Positions 36,044 to 44,336 of a stretch of 64,000 nt of DNA are shown here, piece by piece. A program made the position numbers and the translations under genes. The first letter of the stretch is position 1, and each line of letters starts with the position of its first letter. The stretch comes from Raineyella sp044508675. Its GTDB lineage: Bacteria; Actinomycetota; Actinomycetes; Propionibacteriales; Propionibacteriaceae. Location: positions 124,001 to 188,000 of the forward strand of contig JBIQHF010000001.1 of NCBI GenBank assembly GCA_044508675.1. The letters are read 5' to 3'. The notes under the pieces are model-generated. The model saw only the letters and a program-made list of their open reading frames with translations. It had not been told where the DNA came from and did not search any database.

Positions 36044-37213
36044 ATGTCAAAGTCGAGCAGCGCCGAGACCCAACGGTTGTGGCCCGTGTACCTGGGTGGG
36101 TTCCTGGGCCCGTTCGGTGGCGCGGTGACCAACACGATGCTGCCCGAACTGGCCGAGGGCCTGGACACCACCCTGCAGGTCGCCTCCGGCGCGGTGAGCT
36201 GGTACATGCTCCCGTTCTGCCTGGCGCTGCTGGTCTCCGGCTCCCTGGCGCAGCGCTGGGGGCGGGGCCGTACGATCCGCGGCGGTTTCGCCATCTACCT
36301 GGTCGCCTCGCTGGTCTGTATCTTCGCCGACCTCCTCCCGGACGCGGCGGTGGTGCCGGTGTTCATGTTCGGGCGGGCGCTGCAGGGCCTCGGCAACGCG
36401 TTCACCACGCCGGTGCTGGTGTCGCTGCTCAGCGAGTTCGCGCCGAAGGAGCGGCTCGGCGCCGCCCTGGGGATCTTCGCGTCGATGCAGGCCGCCGGTC
36501 AGGCGTTCAGCCCGCTGGTCGGCGGCATCGCGGCGGACCTCGACTACCGGCTCGCCTTCGTGGTCACCGGTCTGGCGGCCCTGGTGCTCGCCGTGCTCAC
36601 CCCCACCGGGAAGGCCGGCTCGGCGACCGGACCGACGAATTGGCGCGCGCTGGCGAACCCACGGCTGGTCCAGTCCTCCCTGGTCGCCTTCGCCGCCCAG
36701 ACCTCCGCGGCCGGCGTCACGGTGCTCGCCGCCCTGATCGCCACCGACCGCTTCGGGCTGTCCCCGACGTTGCGGGGGCTGGTCGTCGCCTTCTACGGGG
36801 TGGCGGGGCTGCTGAGTGGACGGCTGGCCGGCCGGCTGGCGGACCGTTTCGGCATCCGTACGGTCGGGATCGTGTCCCTGCTGGTGCTCGGCATCTCGAT
36901 GGCCCTGGTCGGCGTCGCCCCGTGGCTGGTGCTGCTCCTGCTGCTGGTCGGGCTGATCGGCGCGACCGGCACCGCGAGCCGGATCCTGTCCAACACCCTG
37001 GCCCTGCGCAGCACCCCGGAGAACACCGGCGGGGCCACCTCGATCACGATGGCGGTGCAGTTCGTGGGGACCGCGATCGTGCCCGTGTTCCTGCCGCTGT
37101 ACGCGATCTCACCCGGGCTCGCCACCTTTGCTGCCGGCGGCATCACCGTGCTCGGGGCGTTGGTCGCCGCGGTGAAGGTGCCCTCGGCGCGCCCTGCCGC
37201 AGGTGAGTCCTAG
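36044..37213 (+). CDS. MFS transporter
   Basis: A 389-residue major facilitator with about 12 hydrophobic segments. The start is LWPVYLGGFLGPFGGAVTNTMLPELAEGL, and the loop between helices 2 and 3 has SLAQRWGRGRTIRGG. The central FTTPVLVSLLSEFAPKERLGAALG resembles drug/multidrug MFS members. TACCCT lies 7 nt before the ATG (leaderless-type promoter). No regulator is adjacent and the substrate cannot be inferred. Confidence 0.88.
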   Translation: MSKSSSAETQRLWPVYLGGFLGPFGGAVTNTMLPELAEGLDTTLQVASGAVSWYMLPFCLALLVSGSLAQRWGRGRTIRGGFAIYLVASLVCIFADLLPDAAVVPVFMFGRALQGLGNAFTTPVLVSLLSEFAPKERLGAALGIFASMQAAGQAFSPLVGGIAADLDYRLAFVVTGLAALVLAVLTPTGKAGSATGPTNWRALANPRLVQSSLVAFAAQTSAAGVTVLAALIATDRFGLSPTLRGLVVAFYGVAGLLSGRLAGRLADRFGIRTVGIVSLLVLGISMALVGVAPWLVLLLLLVGLIGATGTASRILSNTLALRSTPENTGGATSITMAVQFVGTAIVPVFLPLYAISPGLATFAAGGITVLGALVAAVKVPSARPAAGES

Positions 37214-37307
37214 GGTCGTGCGCGTCCCTCATGGGGCCCAAACACCGCGAAACCTGAGAAAAGTCGCCTCAATGGGCCCGAATATGGCGTTTTCGCGCGG
37301 TTCCCCT

Positions 37308-37336
37308 TTGCAAGCACCCCTTGCGGTCACTAGCAT
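37308..37336 (+). promoter_or_regulatory. Predicted promoter of the HU gene
   Basis: TTGCAA (37308-37313) and TAGCAT (37331-37336) with an exact 17-bp spacer fit a housekeeping sigma-factor promoter. About 100 nt of leader would precede the HU start. The stretch around 37235-37300 is lower in GC than its surroundings. Confidence 0.55.
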
Positions 37337-37443
37337 CCAGCGTTGTCAGGACATGTACGTTGTGTCATTGCGCAGCGTCTCACCGCGAGGGACCGACCCC
37401 ATGGTCCATCGCACCCGTATGAGCACAGACCTGAAGGAGACAC

Positions 37444-37725
37444 ATGAACCGCACCGAACTTGTGGCCGCCGTTGCCGAGCGAGCCGGACTGTCCAAGGAG
37501 GACGCGAACCGCGCCCTCACCGCCCTCAATGACTCCCTGATGGAGTCCGCCGGCAAGGGCGAGAAGGTCCAGATCCCCGGCCTGCTGACCCTCGAGGTCG
37601 TCGAGCGTGCCGCCCGCAGTGGCCGCAACCCCCGCACCGGCGAGACCATGGAGATCGCGGCCAAGAAGGCCGTACGGCTGACCCCGGGTGCCGCGCTCAA
37701 GCGCGCCGCCAACGGCGAGGCCTGA
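37444..37725 (+). CDS. hup: HU-family nucleoid DNA-binding protein
   Basis: A 93-residue histone-like protein. It starts MNRTELVAAVAERAGLSKEDANRALTALNDSL, then EKVQIPGLLTLEVVERAARSGRNPRTGETMEIAAKKAVRLTPGAALK. The arm sequence GRNPRTGE and the prolines that intercalate into DNA are present. It bends and compacts DNA as a dimer. It lacks the long Lys/Ala-rich tail of mycobacterial HupB, so it is the short form. AAGGAGA precedes the ATG. A terminator-like hairpin follows. Confidence 0.95.
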   Translation: MNRTELVAAVAERAGLSKEDANRALTALNDSLMESAGKGEKVQIPGLLTLEVVERAARSGRNPRTGETMEIAAKKAVRLTPGAALKRAANGEA

Positions 37726-37730
37726 TCTCC

Positions 37731-37785
37731 CGGGGCGTACGTACGCCCCGACGGCCCTGACCCGAACCGGACATCGGGTCAGGGC
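37731..37785 (+). terminator. Palindrome plus terminator hairpin after the HU gene
   Basis: Two structures follow the stop. First, a perfect 20-bp palindrome (37731-37750) is centred on GTACGTAC. Second, GCCCTGACCCGA (37754-37765), an 8-nt loop and TCGGGTCAGGGC (37774-37785) make a 12-bp perfect stem. The second is a good intrinsic-terminator stem, although no T-run follows. Confidence 0.65.
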
Positions 37786-37787
37786 GC

Positions 37788-37817
37788 AGTAACGACCCAC
37801 AGAGTAACGACCCACAG
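37788..37817. repeat. 15-bp tandem duplication
   Basis: AGTAACGACCCACAG occurs twice in direct succession (37788-37802 and 37803-37817), just after the HU terminator hairpin. It is non-coding and probably a replication-slippage product. Confidence 0.85.
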
Positions 37818-37975
37818 TCCGGGCCGATTCACCCGGAACCACTTACGTACGCACCGGCACGAGCGTACGATCCGTGGACGAGAGGCCGGTTCGGTCGATT
37901 CTCTCTCGACACTCTTCCATCCTCGTCCCCCGGGCGATGCAGAGTCGCGCGTCTCGGGTGACCCAAGGAGTCGCC

Positions 37976-40297
37976 ATGTCTCCCACCCATGAGGCGGGTC
38001 AGAAGCTGAAGACCGATCCTGCATTGCCCCCGGTGGCGGTGGTGGAGCCCCCCGGTGTCCCGGTCGGGCAGAAGGTCGTCTTCCTCGTCATCGCCCTGAT
38101 CGGCGCGGTCGCCTGGTTCCTCATCGCCACCCTCCGCGGCGAGAACGTCAGCGCCGTCTGGTTCGTCCTGGCCGCCGTGTGCACCTACTTCGTCGCCCTA
38201 CGGTTCTACGCCCGGTTGATCGAGCACAAGATCCACCGGCCCGACGACACCCGGGCCACCCCGGCCGAGGAGTTCGCCAACGGGCGCGACTTCGAGCCGA
38301 CCAACCGTACGGTGCTGTTCGGCCACCACTTCGCCGCGATCGCCGGCGCCGGCCCGCTGGTCGGACCGGTCCTGGCCGCGCAAATGGGCTACCTGCCCGG
38401 GACGATCTGGATCATCGTCGGCGTGGTGCTGGCCGGCGCGGTCCAGGACTACATGGTGCTGCACCTGTCGATCCGGCGACGCGGTCGCTCCCTGGGCCAG
38501 ATGGCCAAGGACGAGCTCGGCACCGTCGGCGGCTGGTTCGCCCTGATCGGTGTGTTCACGATCATGATCATCCTGGTCGCCGTGCTGGCCATCGTCATCA
38601 TCGGTGCCCTGGCCTCCTCGCCCTGGGGCGTGTTCTCGATCGCGATGACCATTCCGATCGCGTTCCTGATGGGCCTCTACATGCGCTATCTCCGGCCTGG
38701 CAAGGTCGGCGAGGCATCGGTGATCGGCGTCATCCTGCTGGTGCTGGCCATCGCCGGCGGCTCGCTCGTCAGCGACCACCCGGTGCTCGCCGAAGTCTTC
38801 ACCCTGACGCCGGTCCAACTGGCCTTCGCCATCGCGATCTACGGCTTCCTGGCGGCGATCCTGCCGGTGTGGCTGCTGCTCGCGCCGCGCGACTACCTGT
38901 CGACGTTCATGAAGGTCGGCACCATCGTCCTGCTGGCGGTCGCGATCCTGATCGTCCGCCCGGTGATGTCGATGCCTGCGGTCACGCACTTTGCGCTCGA
39001 CGGTACGGGCCCGGCATTCGCCGGGAACCTGTTTCCCTTCCTGTTCATCACCATCGCCTGCGGTGCGCTGTCGGGCTTCCACTCGCTGATCGCCTCGGGT
39101 ACCACCCCGAAGATGATCCAGAAGGAGTCGCAGGCCCGCCTGATCGGCTACGGCGGCATGCTGACCGAGTCGTTCGTCGCCATGTCGGCGCTGATCACCG
39201 CCGCGGTCATCGACCAGCACCTCTACTTCGGTATGAACGCTCCGCTCGCCCTGACCGGCGGGACCCCCGAGACGGCCGCCGCGTACACCAACGGGCTGGG
39301 CTTGGTGAACGGTGCCGGCGTGCCCCTCCCAGACGTCACTCCCGAGCAATTCTCCCAGGCTGCGACCGACGTCGGCGAACAGTCGATCATTTCCCGGACC
39401 GGTGGCGCGCCGACGCTGGCGTTCGGGATGGCTGAGATCCTTAACCAGATCCCGCTCATCGGTGCCGCCAAGGCGTTCTGGTACCACTTCGCCGTCATGT
39501 TCGAGGCGCTGTTCATCCTCACCACCGTCGACGCCGGCACTCGAGTGGCCCGCTTCATGCTGTCCGACTCATTGGCCAACATCCCCGGCTGGGACCGGTT
39601 CCGCGACCCGTCGTGGCGTCCCGGCGCCTGGCTGTGCACGGCGATCGTCGTGACTCTGTGGGGCTCGATCGTGGTGATGGGGGTCACCGATCCGCTCGGT
39701 GGCATCAACATGCTGTTCCCGCTCTTCGGCATCGCCAACCAGCTGCTCGCCGCGATCGCGTTGACCGTGGTGTTCGTCGTGGTGATGAAGAAGGGGCTGT
39801 TCAAGTGGGCCTGGATCCCGGGCCTTCCGCTGGTCTGGGACCTGTTCATCACGATGTGGGCCTCGTACGAGAAGATCTTCTCCGCCAACCCGAAGATCGG
39901 CTACTGGGCCCTCAACGCCGCAGCGCGCGAAGCGAAGGCGTCGGGTGCCCAGGCCTTCCAGGGCGCCAGGACACCCGAGCAGATCGACATGGTCATCCGC
40001 AACACGATGGTGCAGGGCACACTCTCGATCCTGTACGCGGCACTGGTGGCTGTGGTGTTCCTGATCGGCGTGGGTATCGCGATCCGGGCGGTCCAGAGGG
40101 GCGGTCTGCCGACCTCCGAGGCGGAGGGGGTGCCGTCGAGGATCTTCGCGCCGGCCTCCTTCGTCCCGACCAGACTGGAGAAGGAGGTCCTCGCCGAATG
40201 GCAGGCCGCCGGTCTCGACCCCTCGGGGGACAACCGGGTCCCCGGAGTGAGCCACCGGAGCAGGCAGGAGACCGTCCAGGAGGAGAAGGAACTGTGA
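37976..40297 (+). CDS. cstA: CstA carbon-starvation transporter (pyruvate/peptide)
   Basis: A 773-residue membrane protein with about 16-18 hydrophobic segments. It contains the CstA signature NGRDFEPTNRTVLFGHHFAAIAGAGPLVGPVLAAQMGYLPG, and later GFHSLIASGTTPKMIQKESQARLIGYGGML and TTVDAGTRVARFML. Characterised CstA members take up pyruvate or peptides during carbon limitation. The ATG at 37976 has AAGGAG upstream; the longer open frame adds only a non-hydrophobic stretch. The next gene (YbdD type) overlaps its stop by 4 bp, the standard pairing. Confidence 0.95.
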   Translation: MSPTHEAGQKLKTDPALPPVAVVEPPGVPVGQKVVFLVIALIGAVAWFLIATLRGENVSAVWFVLAAVCTYFVALRFYARLIEHKIHRPDDTRATPAEEFANGRDFEPTNRTVLFGHHFAAIAGAGPLVGPVLAAQMGYLPGTIWIIVGVVLAGAVQDYMVLHLSIRRRGRSLGQMAKDELGTVGGWFALIGVFTIMIILVAVLAIVIIGALASSPWGVFSIAMTIPIAFLMGLYMRYLRPGKVGEASVIGVILLVLAIAGGSLVSDHPVLAEVFTLTPVQLAFAIAIYGFLAAILPVWLLLAPRDYLSTFMKVGTIVLLAVAILIVRPVMSMPAVTHFALDGTGPAFAGNLFPFLFITIACGALSGFHSLIASGTTPKMIQKESQARLIGYGGMLTESFVAMSALITAAVIDQHLYFGMNAPLALTGGTPETAAAYTNGLGLVNGAGVPLPDVTPEQFSQAATDVGEQSIISRTGGAPTLAFGMAEILNQIPLIGAAKAFWYHFAVMFEALFILTTVDAGTRVARFMLSDSLANIPGWDRFRDPSWRPGAWLCTAIVVTLWGSIVVMGVTDPLGGINMLFPLFGIANQLLAAIALTVVFVVVMKKGLFKWAWIPGLPLVWDLFITMWASYEKIFSANPKIGYWALNAAAREAKASGAQAFQGARTPEQIDMVIRNTMVQGTLSILYAALVAVVFLIGVGIAIRAVQRGGLPTSEAEGVPSRIFAPASFVPTRLEKEVLAEWQAAGLDPSGDNRVPGVSHRSRQETVQEEKEL

Positions 40298-40587
40298 CCA
40301 CCGATCCGTCCCGTACGACCACCTCGGCGCGCTTCGCGATCTCGGTCGAGGATGCCCGCGGTGACGGCTCGGCCCCGATCCCGGGGTCGGAGGAGGGCGA
40401 CATCGTGCAGCGGCTCTGGCGTGGCACTGTGGCGGTCGTCCGTGGCTTCTCCGGTCTGGACAAGTACGACCGGTACGTCCGCCACCAGCTGAGCACCCAT
40501 CCGGATGAGCCCATGCTGGACGAGGCCGAGTTCTGGCGCTGTACGTGGGACGCGGAGGGCCGGAACCCCCAGGCGCGCTGCTGCTGA
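40294..40587 (+). CDS. YbdD/YjiX-type (DUF466) small protein paired with CstA
   Basis: A 97-residue protein whose GTG start overlaps the cstA stop (GTGA). The core VVRGFSGLDKYDRYVRHQLSTHPDEPMLDEAEFWRCTWDAE matches the DUF466 family, and the C-terminus ends RCC as in other members. An acidic, disordered-looking N-terminal extension of about 35 residues is longer than in enterobacterial YbdD. YbdD-type proteins are needed for, or modulate, CstA transport. AGGAGGAGAAGG precedes the GTG. Confidence 0.9.
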   Translation: MTTDPSRTTTSARFAISVEDARGDGSAPIPGSEEGDIVQRLWRGTVAVVRGFSGLDKYDRYVRHQLSTHPDEPMLDEAEFWRCTWDAEGRNPQARCC

Positions 40588-40702
40588 GGAGGCGCTGCCG
40601 CACCCCGGGCACTGCCGCGGACGCTGACCCGAGCCGCTGACCTTGCGCGGTACCTGGCGACGGGTGGCATCCGCGGCTGTTTCGCGGCCGGACGGAGGCG
40701 GC

Positions 40703-41326
40703 TCAGAGTCCGCGAAGGACCCGCGCCGGATTGCCGACGGCGATCACGTTGGCCGGCAGGTCCTTGGTGACCACCGCGCCGGCGCCGACCACGGTGTTGT
40801 CACCGATGGTCACCCCGGGGCAGACGATCACTCCGCCGCCGAGCCAAACGTTGTCGCCGATCGTGATGGGTTCACCGGACTCCCAGCCGGCCTTGCGGAG
40901 CGCCGGGTCGAGCGGGTGGGTCGCGGCCAGCAGCTGCACGTTCGTCGCGATCTGGCAGTGGCTGCCGATCCGGATCGGCGCCACGTCCAGCGCGGTGAGC
41001 CCGAAGTTGACGAACGTCCCGTCCCCGATGTGCAGGTTGTCACCGTAGTCGACGAACAGCGGCGCGCGCACCTCGACGTCCTCGCCACAGGTCCCCAGCA
41101 ACTCGCGCAACAACGCCGTACGCGACGGGCCGTCCGCCGCGGGAGTGGCGTTGAACCGCTCCACCACAGCCATCGCCCGGGAGTTGGCGGCCGCGATGCG
41201 TTCGCTGGCACCGGCGAGGTACAGGTCGCCGGCCATCATGCGGTCCCAGTGGTCGCGCTCGTCATCGGCGTCGGGCCGTACGAAGGCATCCGGGGAGATC
41301 GGATCGCCGAGGCGTCGCTCACTCAT
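40703..41326 (-). CDS. maa: Maltose/sugar O-acetyltransferase family
   Basis: A 207-residue left-handed beta-helix acetyltransferase. An N-terminal Maa domain (DRMMAGDLYLAGASERIAA) precedes hexapeptide repeats: FVDYGDNLHIGDGTFVNFG, PIRIGSHCQIATNVQLLAATHPLD with the catalytic His, ITIGDNVWLGGGVIVCPGVTIGDNTVVGAGAVVTKDLPANVIAVGNPARVL. It transfers acetyl from acetyl-CoA to a sugar hydroxyl. TAGGCT at 7 nt before the ATG suggests a leaderless transcript. The native substrate is unknown. Confidence 0.92.
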   Translation of the reverse strand: MSERRLGDPISPDAFVRPDADDERDHWDRMMAGDLYLAGASERIAAANSRAMAVVERFNATPAADGPSRTALLRELLGTCGEDVEVRAPLFVDYGDNLHIGDGTFVNFGLTALDVAPIRIGSHCQIATNVQLLAATHPLDPALRKAGWESGEPITIGDNVWLGGGVIVCPGVTIGDNTVVGAGAVVTKDLPANVIAVGNPARVLRGL

Positions 41327-41400
41327 GGTCCGCAGCCTACCGATGCTGGGAACTACCAAGAACGACGATCCCGGCTCGAACGGTACGGCCCTGCCCCTCT

Positions 41401-41445
41401 GGGTAGTACGAGACTGACACAACTCGACCAGATTCCTCCTACCCA
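41401..41445. repeat. Palindromic repeat, copy 1
   Basis: Starts GGGTAG and ends CTACCCA, with the shared core GACACAACTCGACCAGATTC and CTCCTACC. The left arm has diverged (GGGTAGTACGAG), so the hairpin is weaker than in copy 2. It lies between the maa and DUF559 genes. Confidence 0.85.
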
Positions 41446-41468
41446 ACGAGCGGGATCCACGGCGCCGG

Positions 41469-42446
41469 TCACCAGCGCACCGCATCCGAGCAGCGCGGAC
41501 ACCGACGGAACTCCCCCGTCCACCCCTTTCGGTGCAAGATCCTGGCGACCTGGGCCGCCACCTCGCACGGTTGGCTGACGACCTGCTTCCAGCCGTAGCG
41601 GAGAGTCTCGAAGCCCAACTCTGCCGAGGCATTGTCCCGGTCCATGTCCCGGAACTGCTGTCCCCCGGCGTGGTAGCGCAGGCCATCGAGCTCAACCAGC
41701 GTGCGATACGCCCGATAGCCCACGTCGTGGAACGCGCCCCGGCGGATCGCCGCTTGCCGCTCCCCCTCGGGCAGACCGTGCGGCTGCTCGCAGTCGCGCC
41801 GATAGCGGTACTCCAGCGCGCTGCCGATGCCGTTCGCGTCATCGACCAACTCGGTCAGCAGGGGCCGACGAGGGATGCGTCGGCGTTCACCCAGCAGGTA
41901 GAGCAGTTCACCGGCAACCGTGGCACCCCTGGACAAGGCCCTGCAGACCAGGGAGACGACATCGTCGTCATCGCCCAGCCGCGGCAACAGGTCGATCACG
42001 GTGTCCGCGAGCGTGGTCAGGCGTACGGTGCCACCGATCCGCCGCTTGTCATCGACGAGGAAGGCGCGCTCGCAGCGCCCGACCTTGTCAACCCGCGGAC
42101 GCCACAGACCCGTCGCCCGCGGTGGATGGGTGCCGGGTACCCGGACCAGCACCGTCGTCGGCTCCTGGTCATTCAGCCGGAATGCGTACGCGGCGGCGTC
42201 TCCCCCGACAGCCGCGGACGGACCGTACGCAAGCGTCGCCGCGACGGCAAAGTGACCCCAGGTGAGCGGGTCCGGGGCCAAGCGATAGATCCCCTTGCCC
42301 AGGGCCATCCATGCACCGGACGTGACGCGACTCCAGAGCATCCGATCGGTGAAGCCGTCGCGCAGCAAGGCCTCGCGGCCGACCATCAGGTTCGTCCATT
42401 GGGCTTCACGGAGCAGCTCGCGACTGGGTTGCCTGCGTACGTACAT
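41469..42446 (-). CDS. AbiEi-like winged helix plus DUF559 (Vsr-like nuclease fold) protein
   Basis: A 325-residue protein common in actinobacteria. Residues 1-90 resemble an AbiEi-type winged helix (LLRDGFTDRMLWSRVTSGAWMALGKGIYRLAPDP). Residues 225-315 resemble DUF559/Vsr-like endonucleases: YRTLVELDGLRYHAGGQQFRDMDRDNASAELGFETLRYGWKQVVSQPCEVAAQV, with a candidate catalytic Asp in ELDG. The C-terminus adds RCPRCSD, a possible zinc pair. The function is unproven; it may be a toxin-like or defence nuclease. The ATG at 42446 is chosen; the longer frame runs through repeats. Three palindromic repeats flank the gene. Confidence 0.75.
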   Translation of the reverse strand: MYVRRQPSRELLREAQWTNLMVGREALLRDGFTDRMLWSRVTSGAWMALGKGIYRLAPDPLTWGHFAVAATLAYGPSAAVGGDAAAYAFRLNDQEPTTVLVRVPGTHPPRATGLWRPRVDKVGRCERAFLVDDKRRIGGTVRLTTLADTVIDLLPRLGDDDDVVSLVCRALSRGATVAGELLYLLGERRRIPRRPLLTELVDDANGIGSALEYRYRRDCEQPHGLPEGERQAAIRRGAFHDVGYRAYRTLVELDGLRYHAGGQQFRDMDRDNASAELGFETLRYGWKQVVSQPCEVAAQVARILHRKGWTGEFRRCPRCSDAVRW

Positions 42447-42601
42447 GCAGGAACTGTGGTGCGCACGGCCCTGTCGTCGGCCGTTGCACAGCGGCGCTGT
42501 GGACGGGCATCCGGATCGGTCGCCGTCCTGTGGAGAACGACACCTCGAAGAACGCCTGAGCCGGGCATTCGTGGCGCCGCCCGGGGCCTGGGGCTCCGAG
42601 T

Positions 42602-42639
42602 CACGCCAGCCCCAGCCACGCACGCCAGCCCCAGCCACA
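42602..42639. repeat. 19-bp tandem pair
   Basis: The unit CACGCCAGCCCCAGCCACG (42602-42620) is repeated at 42621-42639 with one change in its last base. Non-coding. Confidence 0.8.
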
Positions 42640-42654
42640 GACGTCAGACCCAGT

Positions 42655-42703
42655 GGGTAGAAGGAAACCGACACAACTCGACCAGATTCCTTCTACCTAC
42701 CCA
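42655..42703. repeat. Palindromic repeat, copy 2 (perfect hairpin)
   Basis: GGTAGAAGGAA (42656-42666) pairs with TTCCTTCTACC (42687-42697), an 11-bp perfect stem around a 20-nt loop. The loop and right arm match copies 1 and 3 almost exactly. This is the most complete copy. Confidence 0.88.
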
Positions 42704-42738
42704 CGGGGAACCACCCCGCCATCGAGCCCGGCCCGTCT

Positions 42739-42784
42739 GGGTAGCACGAAACCGACACAACTCGACCAGATTCCTTCTACCTAG
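42739..42784. repeat. Palindromic repeat, copy 3
   Basis: GGGTAGCACGAAA, then the shared core CGACACAACTCGACCAG and ATTCCTTCTACCTA. The right arm and loop are identical to copy 2 over about 30 bp; the left arm has changed. It lies 35 bp from copy 2. Confidence 0.87.
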
Positions 42785-42825
42785 CGGTGTCGGGGCCGCG
42801 GGGCCAGCGGTGGCGGGGCCGCGGA

Positions 42826-42890
42826 GCCACGAGTCACCGCGCCACGAGTCACGGGGCCACGAGTCACGGCTCGACGCGGCTCGACGCGGC
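42826..42890. repeat. Tandem repeats at the 3' end of the lyase gene
   Basis: Three 15-bp units GCCACGAGTCAC plus CGC/GGG/GGC (42826-42840, 42841-42855, 42856-42870) are followed by two units of TCGACGCGGC (42871-42890). The block abuts the lyase stop codon at 42891. Confidence 0.85.
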
Positions 42891-44336
42891 TCACAGGCTG
42901 TCGCCGAAGTCCTCCCGGAACTTCGCCACCAGCTTGTCCTGCCAGTCCCCCAGCGGCGCGAGCCGCCCGTAGAAGAACCGCAGGATCTCCGGCTCCTCGA
43001 CGAACTCCAGGCCACCGACCAACTCGCGGTTGTCGTACAGCCAGCACACCCGGTCAATGGCGTACTTGACCTGCGACAGCGTGAACACCCGGCGCGGCAT
43101 GGCCAGTCGGACCAGCTCCATGTCGGCGAGCTTCTCCGAGCCGTCCGGTTCGCGCTCCTCGGACAGGGTGCCCCGCTCCATGCCGCGGATGCCGGAGGTC
43201 AGGTAGATCGCGGCGGCGAGCGAGCCGGACGGGTACTGGGTCTGCGGCAGGTGGTCGACGAACTTGGTGGCGTCGATGTGGACCCCCAGGCCGCCCGGAG
43301 GCAGGATCACCGGGACGCCGCGCCGGTCGAGCTCGCGGGCCATGTAGTCGATGAAGGCCGGGCCCTGGCTGATCACCTCGAGGTCCATGGTCTCGTCCAG
43401 ACCGACGACCAGCGCCTCCATCTCCCGCACCGACATGCCGCCGTAGGTCAGGAACCCCTCGTACAGCGGGACGAAGCCACGCATCGCCTGGTACATCTCG
43501 GTGTTGGTGATGATGCCGCCGCCGCGCCCGAAACCCAGCTTGCGGCCGGAGAAGTAGATGACGTCGAACAGGTCGGCGATCTCCCGGGTCAGCTCGCGGA
43601 TCGTACGGTCGCCGTACGCGGCCTCACGGGTGTGGATGAACCACAGGTTGTCCTGCAGCAGCGAGGCGTCGAGCACCAGCGTCAGGCCATAGCGGTCGCA
43701 GACCTCGCGGACGGCCTTCATGTTCGCCAGCGAGATCGGCTGGCCGCCGATCAGGTTGGTGCCGGCCTCCATCCGTACGAACGGGATCTTGTCGACCCCG
43801 ACCTCCTCGACCAGGGCGACCAGCTTGTCGGTGTCCAGGTCACCCTTGAACGGGTCCTCGGAAACCGGCAGCAGGCCCTTGTCGGCGATCAGTTCGGAGA
43901 CCCGGCCGCCGCGCTTGGTGATGTGGGTCTTGGTGGTGGTGAAGTGGTAGTTCATCGGGACCACGTCACCGTCCTTGACGTACGTCTCGGCCAGGATGTT
44001 CTCGCAGGCGCGGCCTTGGTGCGCGGGGAGGAAGTACTGGGTGCCGAAGATCTCGGTCAGCTTGTTCGCCAGCCGGGTGTAGGTGGCCGAACCGGCGTAC
44101 GCGTCGTCGGCCTGCAGCATCGCGGACTGCATCCGGTCGCTCATTGCGTTGACGCCGGAGTCGGTCAGCATGTCCAGGAACACGTCGGCGTTCTGCAGCA
44201 GGAAGGTGTTGTTGCCGGCCTCGGTGATCGCGCGCTGCCGCTCCTCGATCGGCAGGAGGGTGAGCTTCTGGACGATGCGCACCTTGTGCATCTCGAGCGG
44301 GAGCTGTTCGCCGCTGTGGAACCGGACCTGAGCCAT
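42891..44336 (-). CDS. Tyrosine phenol-lyase/tryptophanase family beta-eliminating lyase (divergent)
   Basis: A 481-residue fold-type I PLP enzyme. The PLP lysine is Lys266 (SGRK) and the pyridine-binding Asp is Asp223 in LDAS. Compared from memory with Citrobacter tyrosine phenol-lyase (TPL) and E. coli tryptophanase, specificity residues look TPL-like: HFTTTKTH (Thr, not tryptophanase's Asp), SGIRGMERG with Arg384, MPRR with Arg415, and LRFF (Phe454, not His). Yet the Arg of DATR that contacts the PLP 3'-oxygen is Leu226. The expected reaction is amino acid to pyruvate, ammonia and a leaving group, but the substrate is uncertain. GAAGG precedes the ATG at 44336, and another ATG lies two codons upstream. 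It is divergent from the NifJ cluster. Confidence 0.88.
   Translation of the reverse strand: MAQVRFHSGEQLPLEMHKVRIVQKLTLLPIEERQRAITEAGNNTFLLQNADVFLDMLTDSGVNAMSDRMQSAMLQADDAYAGSATYTRLANKLTEIFGTQYFLPAHQGRACENILAETYVKDGDVVPMNYHFTTTKTHITKRGGRVSELIADKGLLPVSEDPFKGDLDTDKLVALVEEVGVDKIPFVRMEAGTNLIGGQPISLANMKAVREVCDRYGLTLVLDASLLQDNLWFIHTREAAYGDRTIRELTREIADLFDVIYFSGRKLGFGRGGGIITNTEMYQAMRGFVPLYEGFLTYGGMSVREMEALVVGLDETMDLEVISQGPAFIDYMARELDRRGVPVILPPGGLGVHIDATKFVDHLPQTQYPSGSLAAAIYLTSGIRGMERGTLSEEREPDGSEKLADMELVRLAMPRRVFTLSQVKYAIDRVCWLYDNRELVGGLEFVEEPEILRFFYGRLAPLGDWQDKLVAKFREDFGDSL

Larger units (their letters stand above)
42447..42890. other. 443-bp non-coding spacer rich in repeats
   Basis: No credible gene is present. 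It contains a 19-bp tandem pair, two copies of the palindromic repeat and a block of 15-bp and 10-bp tandem units that runs up to the lyase stop codon. Repeats of this density in a single spacer are unlike the rest of the window. Confidence 0.8.

Noticed and set aside
41401..42784. The palindromic repeats as insertion-sequence ends around the DUF559 gene.
   Set aside because: No transposase is encoded between them, the copies are not in inverted terminal orientation, and no target-site duplication is seen.
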